Assembly: GCF_001184025.1 (NCBI RefSeq)
Contig: NZ_BBYG01000010.1
Location: 372,001 to 436,000 of the forward strand
DNA length: 64,000 nucleotides
Source of the DNA: Streptomyces maremycinicus
GTDB taxonomy: Bacteria; Actinomycetota; Actinomycetes; Streptomycetales; Streptomycetaceae
Direction of reading: 5' to 3'
Shown here: positions 43,335-52,573 of the stretch, piece by piece
Layout of the letters: the number at the start of each line of letters is the position of its first letter
How positions within the stretch are numbered: position 1 is the first letter of the stretch
Made by a program: the position numbers and the translations under genes
The notes under the pieces: model-generated
Database searches by the model: none
What the model saw: only the letters and a program-made list of their open reading frames with translations
Told to the model about the DNA's origin: nothing

Positions 43335-43745
43335 CTACTCGCCCTGGGCGGCCGGGGTGCCGTCGGCCCCCGCCGCCGCCTTGGCCTGCTCCTCCTCGAT
43401 CGACTTGCGCACCTCGTCCATGTCCAGCTCGCGCGCCTGTCCGATGACGTCCGTGAGGGCGGCCTCGGGCAGGGCGCCCGGCTGGGCGAACACGGCGACC
43501 CGGTCGCGCACGATCATCAGCGTCGGGATCGACTGGATGCCGAAGGCCGCGGCCAGCTCCGGCTGCGCCTCCGTGTCCACCTTGCCGAACACCAGGTCCG
43601 GGTTCTCCTGCGCGGCCTTGTCGTAGACCGGGGCGAACTGACGGCACGGGCCGCACCAGGACGCCCAGAAGTCGATCAGGACGAAGTCGTTGTCGGTGAC
43701 CGTCTGGTCGAAGTTCTCCTTGGTGAGCTCCACGGTGCTGCTCAT
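43335..43745 (-). CDS. thioredoxin with acidic C-terminal extension
   Basis: The 136-residue protein has DFWASWCGPCRQFAPVYDK (redox Cys31/Cys34) and the cis-Pro loop FGIQSIPTLMIVRD. About 25 extra residues at the end are Glu/Ala-rich. It reduces protein disulfides in the cytosol. No thioredoxin reductase adjoins; instead it is divergent from an unusual flavin disulfide reductase. GAGGGAATC upstream of the ATG is a plausible ribosome-binding site. Confidence 0.95.
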   Translation of the reverse strand: MSSTVELTKENFDQTVTDNDFVLIDFWASWCGPCRQFAPVYDKAAQENPDLVFGKVDTEAQPELAAAFGIQSIPTLMIVRDRVAVFAQPGALPEAALTDVIGQARELDMDEVRKSIEEEQAKAAAGADGTPAAQGE

Positions 43746-43888
43746 GGCGTGATTCCCTCTTCCCGGTACTTCCTGCCAGGGTCCCCTGACATGGGGTGAA
43801 GCCGTCCTCGACAACGCGGCCGGCCCGACACGTATTCCGCGCCCCTACCCGTGTGGCCACCCCGCACACCACCCACCAGACTGACCCC

Positions 43889-45307
43889 ATGACGGAAACG
43901 GAAACCAACCTGTACGACGTGGTTGTGCTCGGAGCCGGGCCCGTGGGGGAGAACGTCGCCGACCGCACCCGTGCGGCCGGCCTCACCACCGCGGTCGTGG
44001 AGAGCGAACTGGTCGGCGGCGAGTGCTCGTACTGGGCCTGTATGCCCAGCAAGGCCCTGCTGCGCCCGGTGATAGCCCGCGCGGACGCCCGCAGACTGCC
44101 CGGCCTGCGCCGAGCGGTGCAGGGTCCGCTGGACACCGAGGCGGTCCTCGCCCGCCGCAACTGGTTCACCGGCGACTGGACGGACGACGGCCAGGTCGAC
44201 TGGATCAAGAGCATCGGCGCGGACCTGTACCGCGGCCACGGACGGCTGACCGGCCCGCGCACGGTCACGGTGGGGGACAAGGTGCTGACCGCCCGGCACG
44301 CGGTCGTCGTCGCCACCGGGACCCGGGCGGCGCTGCCCGACCTGCCGGGCCTCGCCGAGGTCAGGCCCTGGACGAGCAGGGAGGCCACCAGCGCCCAGTC
44401 CGCGCCCGGCCGGCTCGTCGTGGTCGGCGGCGGAGTCGTCGCCACCGAGATGGCCACCGCCTGGCAGGCCCTGGGCTCCCGGGTCACGCTCCTCGTGCGG
44501 GGCAAGGGCCTGCTGGACCGGATGGAGCCGTTCGCCGGCGAACTGGTCGCCGCGGCGCTCACCGAGGCCGGCGCCGATGTCCGCACGGGCACCTCGGTGG
44601 CGTCGGTGACCCGCACCGACGGCACCGTCGTGGTCGTCACCGACACCGGTGAGCGCATCGAGGCCGACGAGATCCTCTTCGCCGTCGGCCGCGCCCCGCG
44701 CACCGACGACATCGGCCTGGACACGGTCGGCCTGGCACCCGGCTCCTGGCTCACCGTCGACGACAGCCTGCGGGTCACCGGCACCGACTGGCTCTACGGG
44801 GTGGGCGACGTCAACCACCGCGCCCTCCTCACCCACCAGGGCAAGTACCAGGCCCGGATCGCGGGCGCCGCCATCGCCGCCCGCGCGGCCGGCACCGACC
44901 TGCCGGAGAACGACCCGTGGAGCGCCCACGCCGCCACGGCCGACCACGCGTCCGTCCCCCAGGTCGTCTTCACCGACCCGGAGGCGGCAGCCGTCGGCCT
45001 CTCGCTCGCCGAGGCGGAACAGGCCGGACACCGGGTGCGGGCCGTCGACGTCGACATGTCGTCGGTGGCCGGAGCGGGTCTGTACGCCGAGGGCTACCAG
45101 GGCCGCGCCCGGATGGTCGTCGACCTGGAGCAGGAGATCCTGCGCGGCGTCACCTTCGTCGGCCCGGGGGTCGGGGAGCTGATCCACTCGGCGACCGTCG
45201 CGGTCGCCGGCCAGGTCCCGCTTGCCCGGCTGTGGCACGCCGTCCCGTCCTACCCGACGCTCAGCGAGGTGTGGCTGCGGCTGCTGGAGGCCTACCGGGA
45301 CAACTGA
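43889..45307 (+). CDS. pyridine nucleotide-disulfide oxidoreductase with atypical active site
   Basis: The 472-residue flavoprotein has FAD motif VVVLGAGPVGENVADRT and a CxxxxC redox pair in GGECSYWACMPSKALL (Cys46/Cys51), where classical members read GGTCVNVGCVPSK. An NAD(P) motif VVVGGGVVATEMATAWQALG and the second FAD motif LYGVGDVNHRALLTHQGKYQARI follow. The dimerisation domain ends HAVPSYPTLSEVW, so the usual His of HxHPTLSE is replaced by Tyr. It may reduce a low-molecular or protein disulfide other than lipoamide. The ATG lacks a Shine-Dalgarno; CAGACT lies six bases upstream. Confidence 0.88.
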   Translation: MTETETNLYDVVVLGAGPVGENVADRTRAAGLTTAVVESELVGGECSYWACMPSKALLRPVIARADARRLPGLRRAVQGPLDTEAVLARRNWFTGDWTDDGQVDWIKSIGADLYRGHGRLTGPRTVTVGDKVLTARHAVVVATGTRAALPDLPGLAEVRPWTSREATSAQSAPGRLVVVGGGVVATEMATAWQALGSRVTLLVRGKGLLDRMEPFAGELVAAALTEAGADVRTGTSVASVTRTDGTVVVVTDTGERIEADEILFAVGRAPRTDDIGLDTVGLAPGSWLTVDDSLRVTGTDWLYGVGDVNHRALLTHQGKYQARIAGAAIAARAAGTDLPENDPWSAHAATADHASVPQVVFTDPEAAAVGLSLAEAEQAGHRVRAVDVDMSSVAGAGLYAEGYQGRARMVVDLEQEILRGVTFVGPGVGELIHSATVAVAGQVPLARLWHAVPSYPTLSEVWLRLLEAYRDN

Positions 45308-45334
45308 CGCGATGCGACCGACGGGGCCCGCCGC

Positions 45335-45979
45335 CTAGGGCAGTTCGAACCCCAGCGCCCTCGCGGCGGCGTCCGCCGTCGGCTGCGCCCAGCGTTCGAG
45401 GACGGCCTCATTGGCCGAGAGCGAGCGCGGTTCGGCCCGGTCGAGGTAGAGCAGCCCGTCGAGGTGGTCCGTCTCGTGCTGGACGATACGGGCGGGCCAG
45501 CCGGCGAACACCTCGTCCAGCGGCCGGCCGTGCTCGTCCGCGCCCGTGAGCCGCACCTCGGCGTGCCGGGCCACCACCGCCTGGTAGCCCGGCACGCTCA
45601 GGCAGCCCTCGAAGAAGGCGGCACGCGCGGAACCGACCGGCTCGTAGGCCGGGTTGACCAGGACCCGGAACGGCTGGGGCACCCGGCCGCGGGCCAGCCG
45701 CACCTCCTCCGGCACCGGCGCCGGGTCCTCGACGACCGCGATCCGCAGGTCCACCCCGACCTGCGGGGCCGCCAGGCCGACACCCGGCGCCGCGCGCATG
45801 GTGACGCGCAATGCCTCGACGAACCGGGCCAGCAGAGCGGGGTCGAGCTGGCCCTCGTAGCGCGGGGTGCCCGCCCGCAGGACCGGGTCCCCGGCAGCGA
45901 CGATCGGCAACGGGCCGCCGGGGGCGAGGAGTTCCTCGATCCGGTCGGCAAGGGGCGCGCGGGGACTGGGAGATGCCAT
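45335..45979 (-). CDS. def: peptide deformylase
   Basis: The 214-residue metallohydrolase has the three signature motifs: GVGLAAPQ (66-73), EGCLSVPG with the metal-binding Cys126, and QHETDHLDG with HExxH at 168-172. It removes the formyl group from nascent proteins. Actinomycetes usually carry several copies, and this one may not be the essential housekeeping one. The ATG has no Shine-Dalgarno; CATGCT lies six bases before it. It is divergent from a PepSY gene. Confidence 0.95.
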   Translation of the reverse strand: MASPSPRAPLADRIEELLAPGGPLPIVAAGDPVLRAGTPRYEGQLDPALLARFVEALRVTMRAAPGVGLAAPQVGVDLRIAVVEDPAPVPEEVRLARGRVPQPFRVLVNPAYEPVGSARAAFFEGCLSVPGYQAVVARHAEVRLTGADEHGRPLDEVFAGWPARIVQHETDHLDGLLYLDRAEPRSLSANEAVLERWAQPTADAAARALGFELP

Positions 45980-46007
45980 CGGGCCAGCATGCCATGACCG
46001 CACGCTC

Positions 46008-46032
46008 TGTGACGCGCGTCACTTGAAGTGAC
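46008..46032. promoter_or_regulatory. Crp-like site and overlapping palindromes between def and the PepSY gene
   Basis: GTGACGCGCGTCAC (46009-46022) is a perfect palindrome fitting GTG-N6-GNCAC, the Streptomyces Crp consensus as I recall it. GTCACTT-G-AAGTGAC (46018-46032) is a second perfect dyad overlapping it. The sites are 29 bp from the def start and about 110 bp from the PepSY start. Confidence 0.5.
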
Positions 46033-46139
46033 GGGAACTCGATGCCGTCCGTCACCGACTACTGGTGCGTCACGGCTGGAAAACGTCCCCCGGGCCGCTG
46101 TCCCCGACCCACTCCTCCTGCCTCCGGAGAAGCCCCACC

Positions 46140-47537
46140 ATGTCCACCGCTCCCTCGACCACCACGGACGAGGCCCCGCACACCGCGGCGCCCGCGCCCG
46201 AGTCCCGCGGTCCCTGGGCCCCGCTGCGCCCGCTGATACTGCGTCTGCACTTCTACGCCGGCGTGTTCGTGGCGCCGTTCCTGCTGGTCGCCGCCGCGAC
46301 CGGATTCCTGTACGCCGGCGCGTTCCAGGCCGAGAAGCTGCTGTACTCCCATGAGTTGACCGTGCCGGTCGGCGACCGTCCGCTGTCGATCTCCGAGCAG
46401 GTGGACGCGGCCCGCACGGCCTACCCCGAGGGCACGGTCTCGGCCGTCCGCCCCTCCCCGCAGGACGACGCCACCACCCGGGTGATGCTGTCCGGCGTCA
46501 AGGGCGTCGACGCCACCCACACCCTCGCGGTGTTCGTCGACCCGTACACGGGCACCGTGCGCGGCGCCCTGGAGCAGTACGGCTCCACCGGCGCGCTGCC
46601 CCTGCGCACCTGGATCGACGAGTTCCACCGCGATCTGCACCTCGGCGAGAACGGCCGCCTCTACAGCGAACTCGCCGCCAGCTGGCTGTGGGTGATCGCG
46701 GGCGGCGGTCTGGTGCTCTGGTTCTCCCGGCGACGCGCCCTGCGCAAGGTCCGCGGCACCACCGGACGGCGCCGCACCCTGGGCCTGCACGGCACCGTCG
46801 GCGTCTGGGCCGCCGTCGGCTTCCTCTTCCTGTCCGTGACCGGGCTGACCTGGTCCACCTACGCGGGCGCCAACATCGACGTCCTGCGCACCTCGCTGGG
46901 CCAGGCCACCCCGTCGGTCTCCGCGGCCGCGGGCGGCGGCGAGCACGCCGGTCACGGGACGGCCGCGGGCGCGGGCGGGGACGCCGGGGACGGCGTCGGC
47001 CTCGACGAGATCCTCGCCGCCGCGCGGGCCGAGGGGCTGGGCGACCCGGTCGAGATCGTCCCGCCCGCGGACGCCTCCTCCGCGTACGTGGTCAAGCAGG
47101 TGCAGCGCGGCTGGCCCGAGAAGCAGGACGCGGTGGCGATCGACCCGGCCACCGGCGAGGTCACCGACGTGCTGCGGTTCGACGACTTCCCGCTGCTCGC
47201 CAAGCTGACCCGCTGGGGCATCGACCTCCACACCGGCGTGCTGTTCGGCCTGGTCAACCAGCTCGCGCTGATGGCTCTCGCGGGTTCCCTGATCCTGCTG
47301 ATCGTGTGGGGATACCGGATGTGGTGGCAGCGCGGCCGGGGTTCCGCCTTCGGCCGGCCGATCCCGCGCGGTGCCTGGGCGCAGGTCCCGCCGTACGTCC
47401 TCGTCCCGCTGATGGCGGGCATCGCCGTGATCGCCTACTTCGTTCCCCTCCTCGGCGTACCGCTCGCCGGCTTCCTGGTCGTGGACGTCGTCCTCGGCGA
47501 GATCGCGCACCGGCGGGGGCGGCGGACGGCCGTCTGA
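46140..47537 (+). CDS. PepSY-associated transmembrane protein
   Basis: The 465-residue membrane protein has four membrane segments (about residues 32-58, 180-200, 220-242, 378-400) plus two at the C-terminus. HFYAGVFVAPFLLVAAATGFLYAG and RTWIDEFHRDLHLGENGRLYSELAASWLWVIAGGGLVLWF are the PiuB/PepSY_TM hallmarks. His residues in FHRDLHLG and GIDLHTG could bind heme. Members act as membrane reductases, some tied to iron-siderophore uptake. A His/Gly-rich loop (GGGEHAGHGTAAG) lies outside the membrane. An RBS (CGGAGAAG) precedes the ATG. Confidence 0.9.
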   Translation: MSTAPSTTTDEAPHTAAPAPESRGPWAPLRPLILRLHFYAGVFVAPFLLVAAATGFLYAGAFQAEKLLYSHELTVPVGDRPLSISEQVDAARTAYPEGTVSAVRPSPQDDATTRVMLSGVKGVDATHTLAVFVDPYTGTVRGALEQYGSTGALPLRTWIDEFHRDLHLGENGRLYSELAASWLWVIAGGGLVLWFSRRRALRKVRGTTGRRRTLGLHGTVGVWAAVGFLFLSVTGLTWSTYAGANIDVLRTSLGQATPSVSAAAGGGEHAGHGTAAGAGGDAGDGVGLDEILAAARAEGLGDPVEIVPPADASSAYVVKQVQRGWPEKQDAVAIDPATGEVTDVLRFDDFPLLAKLTRWGIDLHTGVLFGLVNQLALMALAGSLILLIVWGYRMWWQRGRGSAFGRPIPRGAWAQVPPYVLVPLMAGIAVIAYFVPLLGVPLAGFLVVDVVLGEIAHRRGRRTAV

Positions 47538-47538
47538 G

Positions 47539-47593
47539 CGGTCCCGCGCCGGACCCGTACCGGTCCCGCGCCGGACCCGTACCGGTCCCGCGC
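47539..47593. repeat. 22-bp tandem repeat, 2.5 copies
   Basis: CGGTCCCGCGCCGGACCCGT plus AC is repeated at 47539, 47561 and (partial) 47583, directly after the PepSY stop and before a terminator hairpin. Confidence 0.9.
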
Positions 47594-47597
47594 GGAA

Positions 47598-47630
47598 GCG
47601 GCCCGGCGGTGGAGGTCACCGCCGGGCCGC
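47598..47630. terminator. bidirectional terminator between PepSY and TPR genes
   Basis: GCGGCCCGGCGGTG and CACCGCCGGGCCGC form a perfect 14-bp stem with a 5-base loop between convergent genes. Confidence 0.75.
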
Positions 47631-47652
47631 GCGTCGTCCCATCGCTGCGGGC

Positions 47653-48024
47653 TCAGGCCTCGGGGAAGTCCCCGGCCAGCGCCGAGGCGAGCCGCAGATG
47701 CGGTCCCGCCTCGATGTGCCGCCCCTGTCGCTCCAGGGTGCGGCCCAGCATCAGCCGGGCATAGTGCTCCACCGGGTCCCGCTCGACGATCAACCGCAAC
47801 TCGTTCTCCGCGCGCAGCAGTTGGGCCGAGTGGTAGTAGGCGCGGGCCAGCAGGAGCCGCGGTCCGGTCTGCTCCGGCACCTCCTCGACCAGCCCGACCA
47901 GCACCCGCGCGGCGGCGGCGTACTCCTTCGCGGCGAAGAACAGCCGCGCCCGCTCCCACCGCTCGGCCGGCGTTCCGTGGGCGTAGTAGGCGGTGTTGTC
48001 GGTCGTCTCGTATGTCGTGTCCAC
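47653..48024 (-). CDS. tetratricopeptide-repeat protein
   Basis: The 123-residue protein has three TPR-like helical hairpins: RWERARLFFAAKEYAAAARVLVGLVEEVP, TGPRLLLARAYYHSAQLLRAENELRLIVERDP and EHYARLMLGRTLERQGRHIEAGPHLRLAS. It is soluble, probably a protein-interaction module. The GTG at 48024 is chosen because AAGGAGG lies five bases before; an in-frame ATG eight codons earlier lacks a Shine-Dalgarno. It lies 63 bp downstream of a MarR gene on the same strand, with an AT-rich GAATATTC palindrome (48064-48071) between them. Confidence 0.88.
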   Translation of the reverse strand: MDTTYETTDNTAYYAHGTPAERWERARLFFAAKEYAAAARVLVGLVEEVPEQTGPRLLLARAYYHSAQLLRAENELRLIVERDPVEHYARLMLGRTLERQGRHIEAGPHLRLASALAGDFPEA

Positions 48025-48087
48025 TCGTGCCTCCTTCGAGGCCGACAACCGGGTGTGGTGGTTGAATATTCCACTAACCGGGAGGCG

Positions 48088-48591
48088 CTACCCGGCCGGT
48101 GCCTCCGTGGCCGGGCCGTCGCCCGCCGAGGTGGGGTCGAGCGGCACGTCGAGCAGGAGGGACAGTTCGGCGGTGAGGGTGCGGGTGCGCGGGCTCTTCA
48201 GTCCTCCGAGCGGTTCCAGGAGCTGGTCCAGCAGTCCCCGGACCACCTTGACGGCCCGCCGTGTCACGTCCTGCCCCCGCTCGGTCAGGGCGAGCTGCAC
48301 GGCGCGCGGGTCGCGGGGGTCCCGGGTGCGCTCGATCAGGCCGGCGGTCTCCAGGGCGCGCGCCAGCTTGGAGACGTAGAGCGGCTCGAGGCCGGTGTGG
48401 TCGGCGAGGCGGCGCTGGCTGGGCCGTTCGCCGGCGTGCTGCATCCCGTACAGCGAGGCGACCAGGGAGTACTGGGCGTGGGTGAGGCCGAGCGGGGCCA
48501 CCGCCCGGTCCACGGCGACGCGCCACTTCGTCGACAGCCGCCACACCAGAAAACCGGGCGTCGCCCCTTCGGAACCCCTGCGCTCGATCAT
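48088..48591 (-). CDS. MarR-family transcriptional regulator
   Basis: The 167-residue winged-helix protein contains LTHAQYSLVASLYGMQHAGERPSQRRLADHTGLEPLYVSKLARALETAGLIERTRDPRDPRAVQLALTERG, a complete MarR DNA-binding region with the DxRxxxLxLT wing. TAATCT lies seven bases before the ATG and there is no Shine-Dalgarno. It precedes a TPR gene on the same strand and is divergent from a SUKH-like gene; either could be a target. Confidence 0.93.
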   Translation of the reverse strand: MIERRGSEGATPGFLVWRLSTKWRVAVDRAVAPLGLTHAQYSLVASLYGMQHAGERPSQRRLADHTGLEPLYVSKLARALETAGLIERTRDPRDPRAVQLALTERGQDVTRRAVKVVRGLLDQLLEPLGGLKSPRTRTLTAELSLLLDVPLDPTSAGDGPATEAPAG

Positions 48592-48695
48592 GGGCGATAG
48601 ATTACATGGCTACTATGTCCGAGGCTTCTCATGGTGTCTCACGGCTTCCGGCGACTTCCGGCGGCGGGGCCGCCACCTGAGCGAAAGAGGGGGAA

Positions 48696-49418
48696 GTGCC
48701 CGTGCACGGAGTGCCGTTGACCGAGCGGGTCATCGAGGTGGTGCGCCGCGATCCGGCCGCGAGCGCGCTGCCGTACCTGCTGCCCTACCTGAACGTGCCC
48801 TGGGTGGAAGGGGGCGTCCCCAGGCCGATGGCCGAGGACGCGCTCGAGCGGGCCGCGTTCCCGTCCGGGCGCCCCCTGTCGCCGAGCCTGCGTGCCTGGC
48901 TGGCCTACGACACCGGCCTGCTGGAGCGGCACGGATGGTTCACCCCGGACGGCGCCTTCGCGCCACGGCCGCTCGACCGGCTGGTCGGGGACGAGATGGG
49001 CGCCTTCTGGGGCGAGATGTTCGGGTGGCTGTCGGGACGCTTCTCCGAGTGCTTCCTCCTGCCCGGCGGATCGGACTCGCGACGGATCCTGGCCGTCACC
49101 GAACCGGACGGGGAGGGCGAGTACCCGGTGCTCGCCCTCGACCTGGACGACATGCCGTACCTCGGACTCATGTACCCGGGCTTCGACGTCTACCTCGCCG
49201 ACACGGCGGGCCTCGTCGCCCACGCGGACGAGGAGCGCGGCTACACCGCCCTGTTCGGCGACGGGACCTACGGGCCCCGGCTGCGCGGCCACGCGGCCCG
49301 GTGCTTCGCGGGGGAGGAGTGCGTGGAGTTCCCCTTCGAGTCCGCCCGGGTGTACGCCGAACTCGGCCCCGAGCCGGGACGGGCCGACACCGGGGACGGC
49401 GCCCGGGACGGGGTCTGA
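48696..49418 (+). CDS. conserved hypothetical, possibly SUKH (SMI1/KNR4) family
   Basis: The 240-residue protein is acidic and soluble. The segment YPVLALDLDDMPYLGLMYPGFDVYLAD resembles the core strands of SMI1/KNR4 (SUKH) domains. LPYLNVPWVEGGVPRP and FWGEMFGWLSGRFSECFLLPGGSDSRR are striking but not diagnostic. SUKH proteins often act as immunity proteins against secreted toxins, but no toxin gene is visible nearby. The GTG start follows AGAGGGGGAA. Assignment is tentative. Confidence 0.6.
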   Translation: MPVHGVPLTERVIEVVRRDPAASALPYLLPYLNVPWVEGGVPRPMAEDALERAAFPSGRPLSPSLRAWLAYDTGLLERHGWFTPDGAFAPRPLDRLVGDEMGAFWGEMFGWLSGRFSECFLLPGGSDSRRILAVTEPDGEGEYPVLALDLDDMPYLGLMYPGFDVYLADTAGLVAHADEERGYTALFGDGTYGPRLRGHAARCFAGEECVEFPFESARVYAELGPEPGRADTGDGARDGV

Positions 49419-49515
49419 CCCGCGTCGCCGCGTAGGACACGGAAACCCGGCGGGGCCGACGATCCCGCGAGTCGCGCCGCCGACCCGTCGCGCGTCGCGC
49501 GTCGACGGCTCCGGC

Positions 49516-50082
49516 TCAGGCCTCGGGCGGGGCGGTGGCGAACTCCCTCGCCAGATGGCCGGTGTCCAGTCGCAGCCGCAACGCGTTCCGGCGGCGCGCC
49601 GAGGCGAGGGCGGCCTGGAGGGGGGACGGGGGCACCGCCAGGACCGGGCAGACGGCGTGGGCCAGGCAGTAGCGGCCGGTCGACGGCCACAACGCGCGGT
49701 GCAGCAGGCCGCGCCGTCCGGCGCCGAGCACGAGGAGGTCGTCCTCCCGGTCGGCGGTCCCGACCAGTGCCGGACCGGGGGTGCCGCGTGCGACGAGGGC
49801 CCGGGTGGGCACCCCGTGACCGCCCCCGCCGAAGACCTCGCGCAGGGCGTCGCGCAGCCTCTCGCGCGCCAGCCGCTCCCAGTCCTCGGCCAGCACGGCC
49901 GCGGACGTCGACCTGCGGACGGCGAACTCGCCGCCCGGCGGCTCCCAGACCAGCACCGGCCAGAGCTCGGCTCCCCGGTGCCGTGCCTCGTCGGCGGCCC
50001 GGCCCAGGGCGGTGAGACTCCCCGGTGAGCCGCTCACCCCCACGACGACACGGGGGGCCGGGGACGGGCGGGACTCGGGCAT
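49516..50082 (-). CDS. universal stress protein (UspA family)
   Basis: This 188-residue single-domain protein has the beta-strand [15 protein letters not shown] and a C-terminal [37 protein letters not shown]. The latter corresponds to the ATP-binding G-2X-G-9X-G(S/T) motif, here [17 protein letters not shown]. About 35 extra Arg-rich residues follow. Streptomyces carry many such genes, often in dormancy or oxygen-stress regulons. A CGGAGGATGCG ribosome-binding site precedes the ATG. It lies downstream of metE but beyond a strong terminator. Confidence 0.9.
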   Translation of the reverse strand: MPESRPSPAPRVVVGVSGSPGSLTALGRAADEARHRGAELWPVLVWEPPGGEFAVRRSTSAAVLAEDWERLARERLRDALREVFGGGGHGVPTRALVARGTPGPALVGTADREDDLLVLGAGRRGLLHRALWPSTGRYCLAHAVCPVLAVPPSPLQAALASARRRNALRLRLDTGHLAREFATAPPEA

Positions 50083-50184
50083 CGCATCCTCCGTTCTGCG
50101 CGCGCCGGCCGGTCCGTCCGGGCGGCGACCACGCGCACGACCGCTTCCGTCCCGCCTACCCCGGGAGGCCCCGAACAGCCCGGG

Positions 50185-50219
50185 GGCCGGGGAAGGACGG
50201 CGCGCGTCCTTCCCCGGCC
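50185..50219 (-). terminator. perfect 15-bp hairpin terminator after metE
   Basis: GGCCGGGGAAGGACG (50185-50199) and CGTCCTTCCCCGGCC (50205-50219) pair fully around a 5-base loop, 15 bases past the metE stop. Confidence 0.85.
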
Positions 50220-50234
50220 GGGGCGTACCTGCCG

Positions 50235-52553
50235 TCAGGACGGGGAGAGTTCCTCGCGGACCGTGCGGGCGGCGGCCACCAGGTTCTCCAGCGAGGCCCG
50301 GGTCTCGGGCCAGCCGCGGGTCTTCAGGCCGCAGTCGGGGTTGACCCAGAGGCGCTCGGCGGGAATGGCCCGCAGGCCGGTGCGCAGCAGTGCGGCGGCC
50401 TCCTCGGCGCTCGGGACACGGGGCGAGTGGATGTCGTAGACGCCCGGTCCGGCCTCACGCGGGTAGCCGTGGGCGGCGAGCTCACGGGCGACCTGCATGT
50501 GGGAGCGGGCGGCTTCGAGGCTGATGACGTCGGCGTCGAGGTCGTCGATGGCCTGGACGACGTCCCCGAACTCGGCGTAGCACATGTGGGTGTGGATCTG
50601 GGTGTCCGCACGCACGCCGCTCGTGCTGAGGCGGAACGCCTCGGTGGCCCAGGCCAGGTAGGCCGGACGGTCGGCGGCCCGCAGCGGCAGGGTCTCGCGC
50701 AGCGCGGGCTCGTCCACCTGGATCACCGAGGTCCCGGCCCTCTCCAGGTCGTCGACCTCGTCGCGCAGGGCGAGGGCGACCTGTCGGGCCGTGTCGCCGA
50801 GGGCCTGGTCGTCGCGGACGAAGGACCAGGCGAGCATGGTGACCGGCCCGGTGAGCATGCCCTTGACCGGCCGCGCGGTGAGGGACTGGGCATACGTCGT
50901 CCAGCGCACGGTCATCGGTCCGGGGCGGGAGACGTCGCCGGCCAGGATCGGCGGGCGGACGTGACGGGTGCCGTAGGACTGCACCCAGCCGTGTTCCGTG
51001 GCCAGGTACCCGGTGAGCTGCTCGGCGAAGTACTGGACCATGTCGTTGCGTTCGGGCTCGCCGTGCACGAGGACGTCCAGGCCGGCCTTCTCCTGGAAGG
51101 AGACCACCTCCTGGATCTCGGCCCTGACGCGCTCCTCGTAGCCGGCGGTGTCGACGCGGCCGGTGCGCAGGTCGGCGCGGGCGGTGCGCAGTTCGCCGGT
51201 CTGCGGGAAGGAGCCGATGGTGGTGGTCGGCAGGAGGGGCAGGCCGAGGCGGGCCCGCTGGGCGGCGGCCCGCTCGGCGTAGGGCCCGCAGCGGCGGGCG
51301 TCGGCTTCCCGGACGGCGGCGGCGCGGGCACGGACGACCGGGTCGCGGGTGATCGGTGAGTTCGCCCGGGCGGTCAGGTCGGCGCGGTTCGCGGCCAGTC
51401 GGCCCGTGATCGCGTCGGTGCCGAGGGCCAGACCCCGGGCGAGGGTGACGACTTCGGCGGTCTTCTGGCGCGCGAAGGCCAGCCAGCGCCGGATCCCCGG
51501 CTCGATGTCCCGCTCCGGGGCCGTGTCGAGCGGCACGTGGAGCAGGGAGCAGGAGGCCGCCACGTCGACCCGGCCGGCCAGCCCGAGCAGGGTGCCGAGG
51601 GTGGCCAGGGAGGCCTCCAGGTCGTTGATCCAGACGTTGCGGCCGTCGACGACACCGGCGACCAGCCGCTTGCCGGGCAGGCCGCCCGCGGCCGCGAGGT
51701 CGCCGAGGTTGGCGGCCGCGGCGCCGGTGAAGTCCAGGGCGAGTCCGTCGACCGGAGCCTTGGCCAAGACCGGCAGGGCCTCGCCGAGCCGGTCGAAGTA
51801 GGAGGCGACCAGGAGCCTGGGACGGTCGGACAGGGCGCCGAGAGCCCGGTACGCGCGGGCGGCGGCGTCCAGTTCGGCCGCGGTGCGGTCCTGGACGAGG
51901 GCGGGCTCGTCCAGCTGTACCCACCCGGCGCCGGCCGCGCGCAGGTCGGCGAGGACCTCGGCGTACACCGGCAGCAACCGGTCCAGCAGGGTGAGCGGCT
52001 CGAAGTCCGCGGGCGCCCCCGGGGCGGGCTTGGCGAGCAGCAGGTAGGTGACCGGGCCGACCAGCACCGGGCGGGCGCTCAGCCCGAGGGCGAGGGCCTC
52101 CCCGAGTTCGGCGACCTGCTTGGCCGGATCGGCCGTGAACTCGGTGTCCGGGCCCAACTCGGGCACCAGATAGTGGTAGTTGGTGTCGAACCACTTGGTC
52201 ATCTCGAGCGGTGCGACGTCCTGGTCGCCGCGCGCCATGGCGAAGTAGCCGTCGAGGGGGTCGGCGGCCACGGCGGCACGGTGCCGGCCGGGGATCGCGC
52301 CGACCATGACACTGGTGTCCAGGACGTGGTCGTAGTACGAGAAGTCGCCGGTCGGGACCTCGTCGAGCCCGGCGTCGGCGAGCTGCCGCCAGTTGGCGGC
52401 ACGCAGTTCGGCGGCGGTCGTCCGGAGGGCGTCGGCGGTGACCCGGCCCTTCCAGTACCCCTCGACGGCCTTCTTCAGTTCCCGGTTCGGGCCCTGCCGG
52501 GGGTAGCCGTACACGGTGGCCCGTGCCGCCGGGGCCGCGGACTTCGCTGTCAC
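50235..52553 (-). CDS. metE: cobalamin-independent methionine synthase
   Basis: The 772-residue enzyme transfers the methyl group of methyltetrahydrofolate (triglutamate) to homocysteine. The N-terminal barrel shows [22 protein letters not shown] and the folate region. The C-terminal zinc barrel has [25 protein letters not shown] (as [16 protein letters not shown]), [21 protein letters not shown] (Cys/His zinc ligands) and [13 protein letters not shown]. The GTG start follows AAGGAG. A cobalamin riboswitch lies upstream, so B12 should switch it off in favour of MetH elsewhere. A perfect hairpin terminates it. Confidence 0.98.
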   Translation of the reverse strand: MTAKSAAPAARATVYGYPRQGPNRELKKAVEGYWKGRVTADALRTTAAELRAANWRQLADAGLDEVPTGDFSYYDHVLDTSVMVGAIPGRHRAAVAADPLDGYFAMARGDQDVAPLEMTKWFDTNYHYLVPELGPDTEFTADPAKQVAELGEALALGLSARPVLVGPVTYLLLAKPAPGAPADFEPLTLLDRLLPVYAEVLADLRAAGAGWVQLDEPALVQDRTAAELDAAARAYRALGALSDRPRLLVASYFDRLGEALPVLAKAPVDGLALDFTGAAAANLGDLAAAGGLPGKRLVAGVVDGRNVWINDLEASLATLGTLLGLAGRVDVAASCSLLHVPLDTAPERDIEPGIRRWLAFARQKTAEVVTLARGLALGTDAITGRLAANRADLTARANSPITRDPVVRARAAAVREADARRCGPYAERAAAQRARLGLPLLPTTTIGSFPQTGELRTARADLRTGRVDTAGYEERVRAEIQEVVSFQEKAGLDVLVHGEPERNDMVQYFAEQLTGYLATEHGWVQSYGTRHVRPPILAGDVSRPGPMTVRWTTYAQSLTARPVKGMLTGPVTMLAWSFVRDDQALGDTARQVALALRDEVDDLERAGTSVIQVDEPALRETLPLRAADRPAYLAWATEAFRLSTSGVRADTQIHTHMCYAEFGDVVQAIDDLDADVISLEAARSHMQVARELAAHGYPREAGPGVYDIHSPRVPSAEEAAALLRTGLRAIPAERLWVNPDCGLKTRGWPETRASLENLVAAARTVREELSPS

Positions 52554-52557
52554 GGAA

Positions 52558-52573
52558 ATCTCCTTCGCGAGAT
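52558..52573 (-). promoter_or_regulatory. possible Shine-Dalgarno-sequestering hairpin of metE
   Basis: On the transcript ATCTC, a 6-base loop and GAGAT pair, hiding part of the AAGGAG ribosome-binding site. The stem is short (5 bp) and could be the riboswitch output, but this is inferred from sequence alone. Confidence 0.3.
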
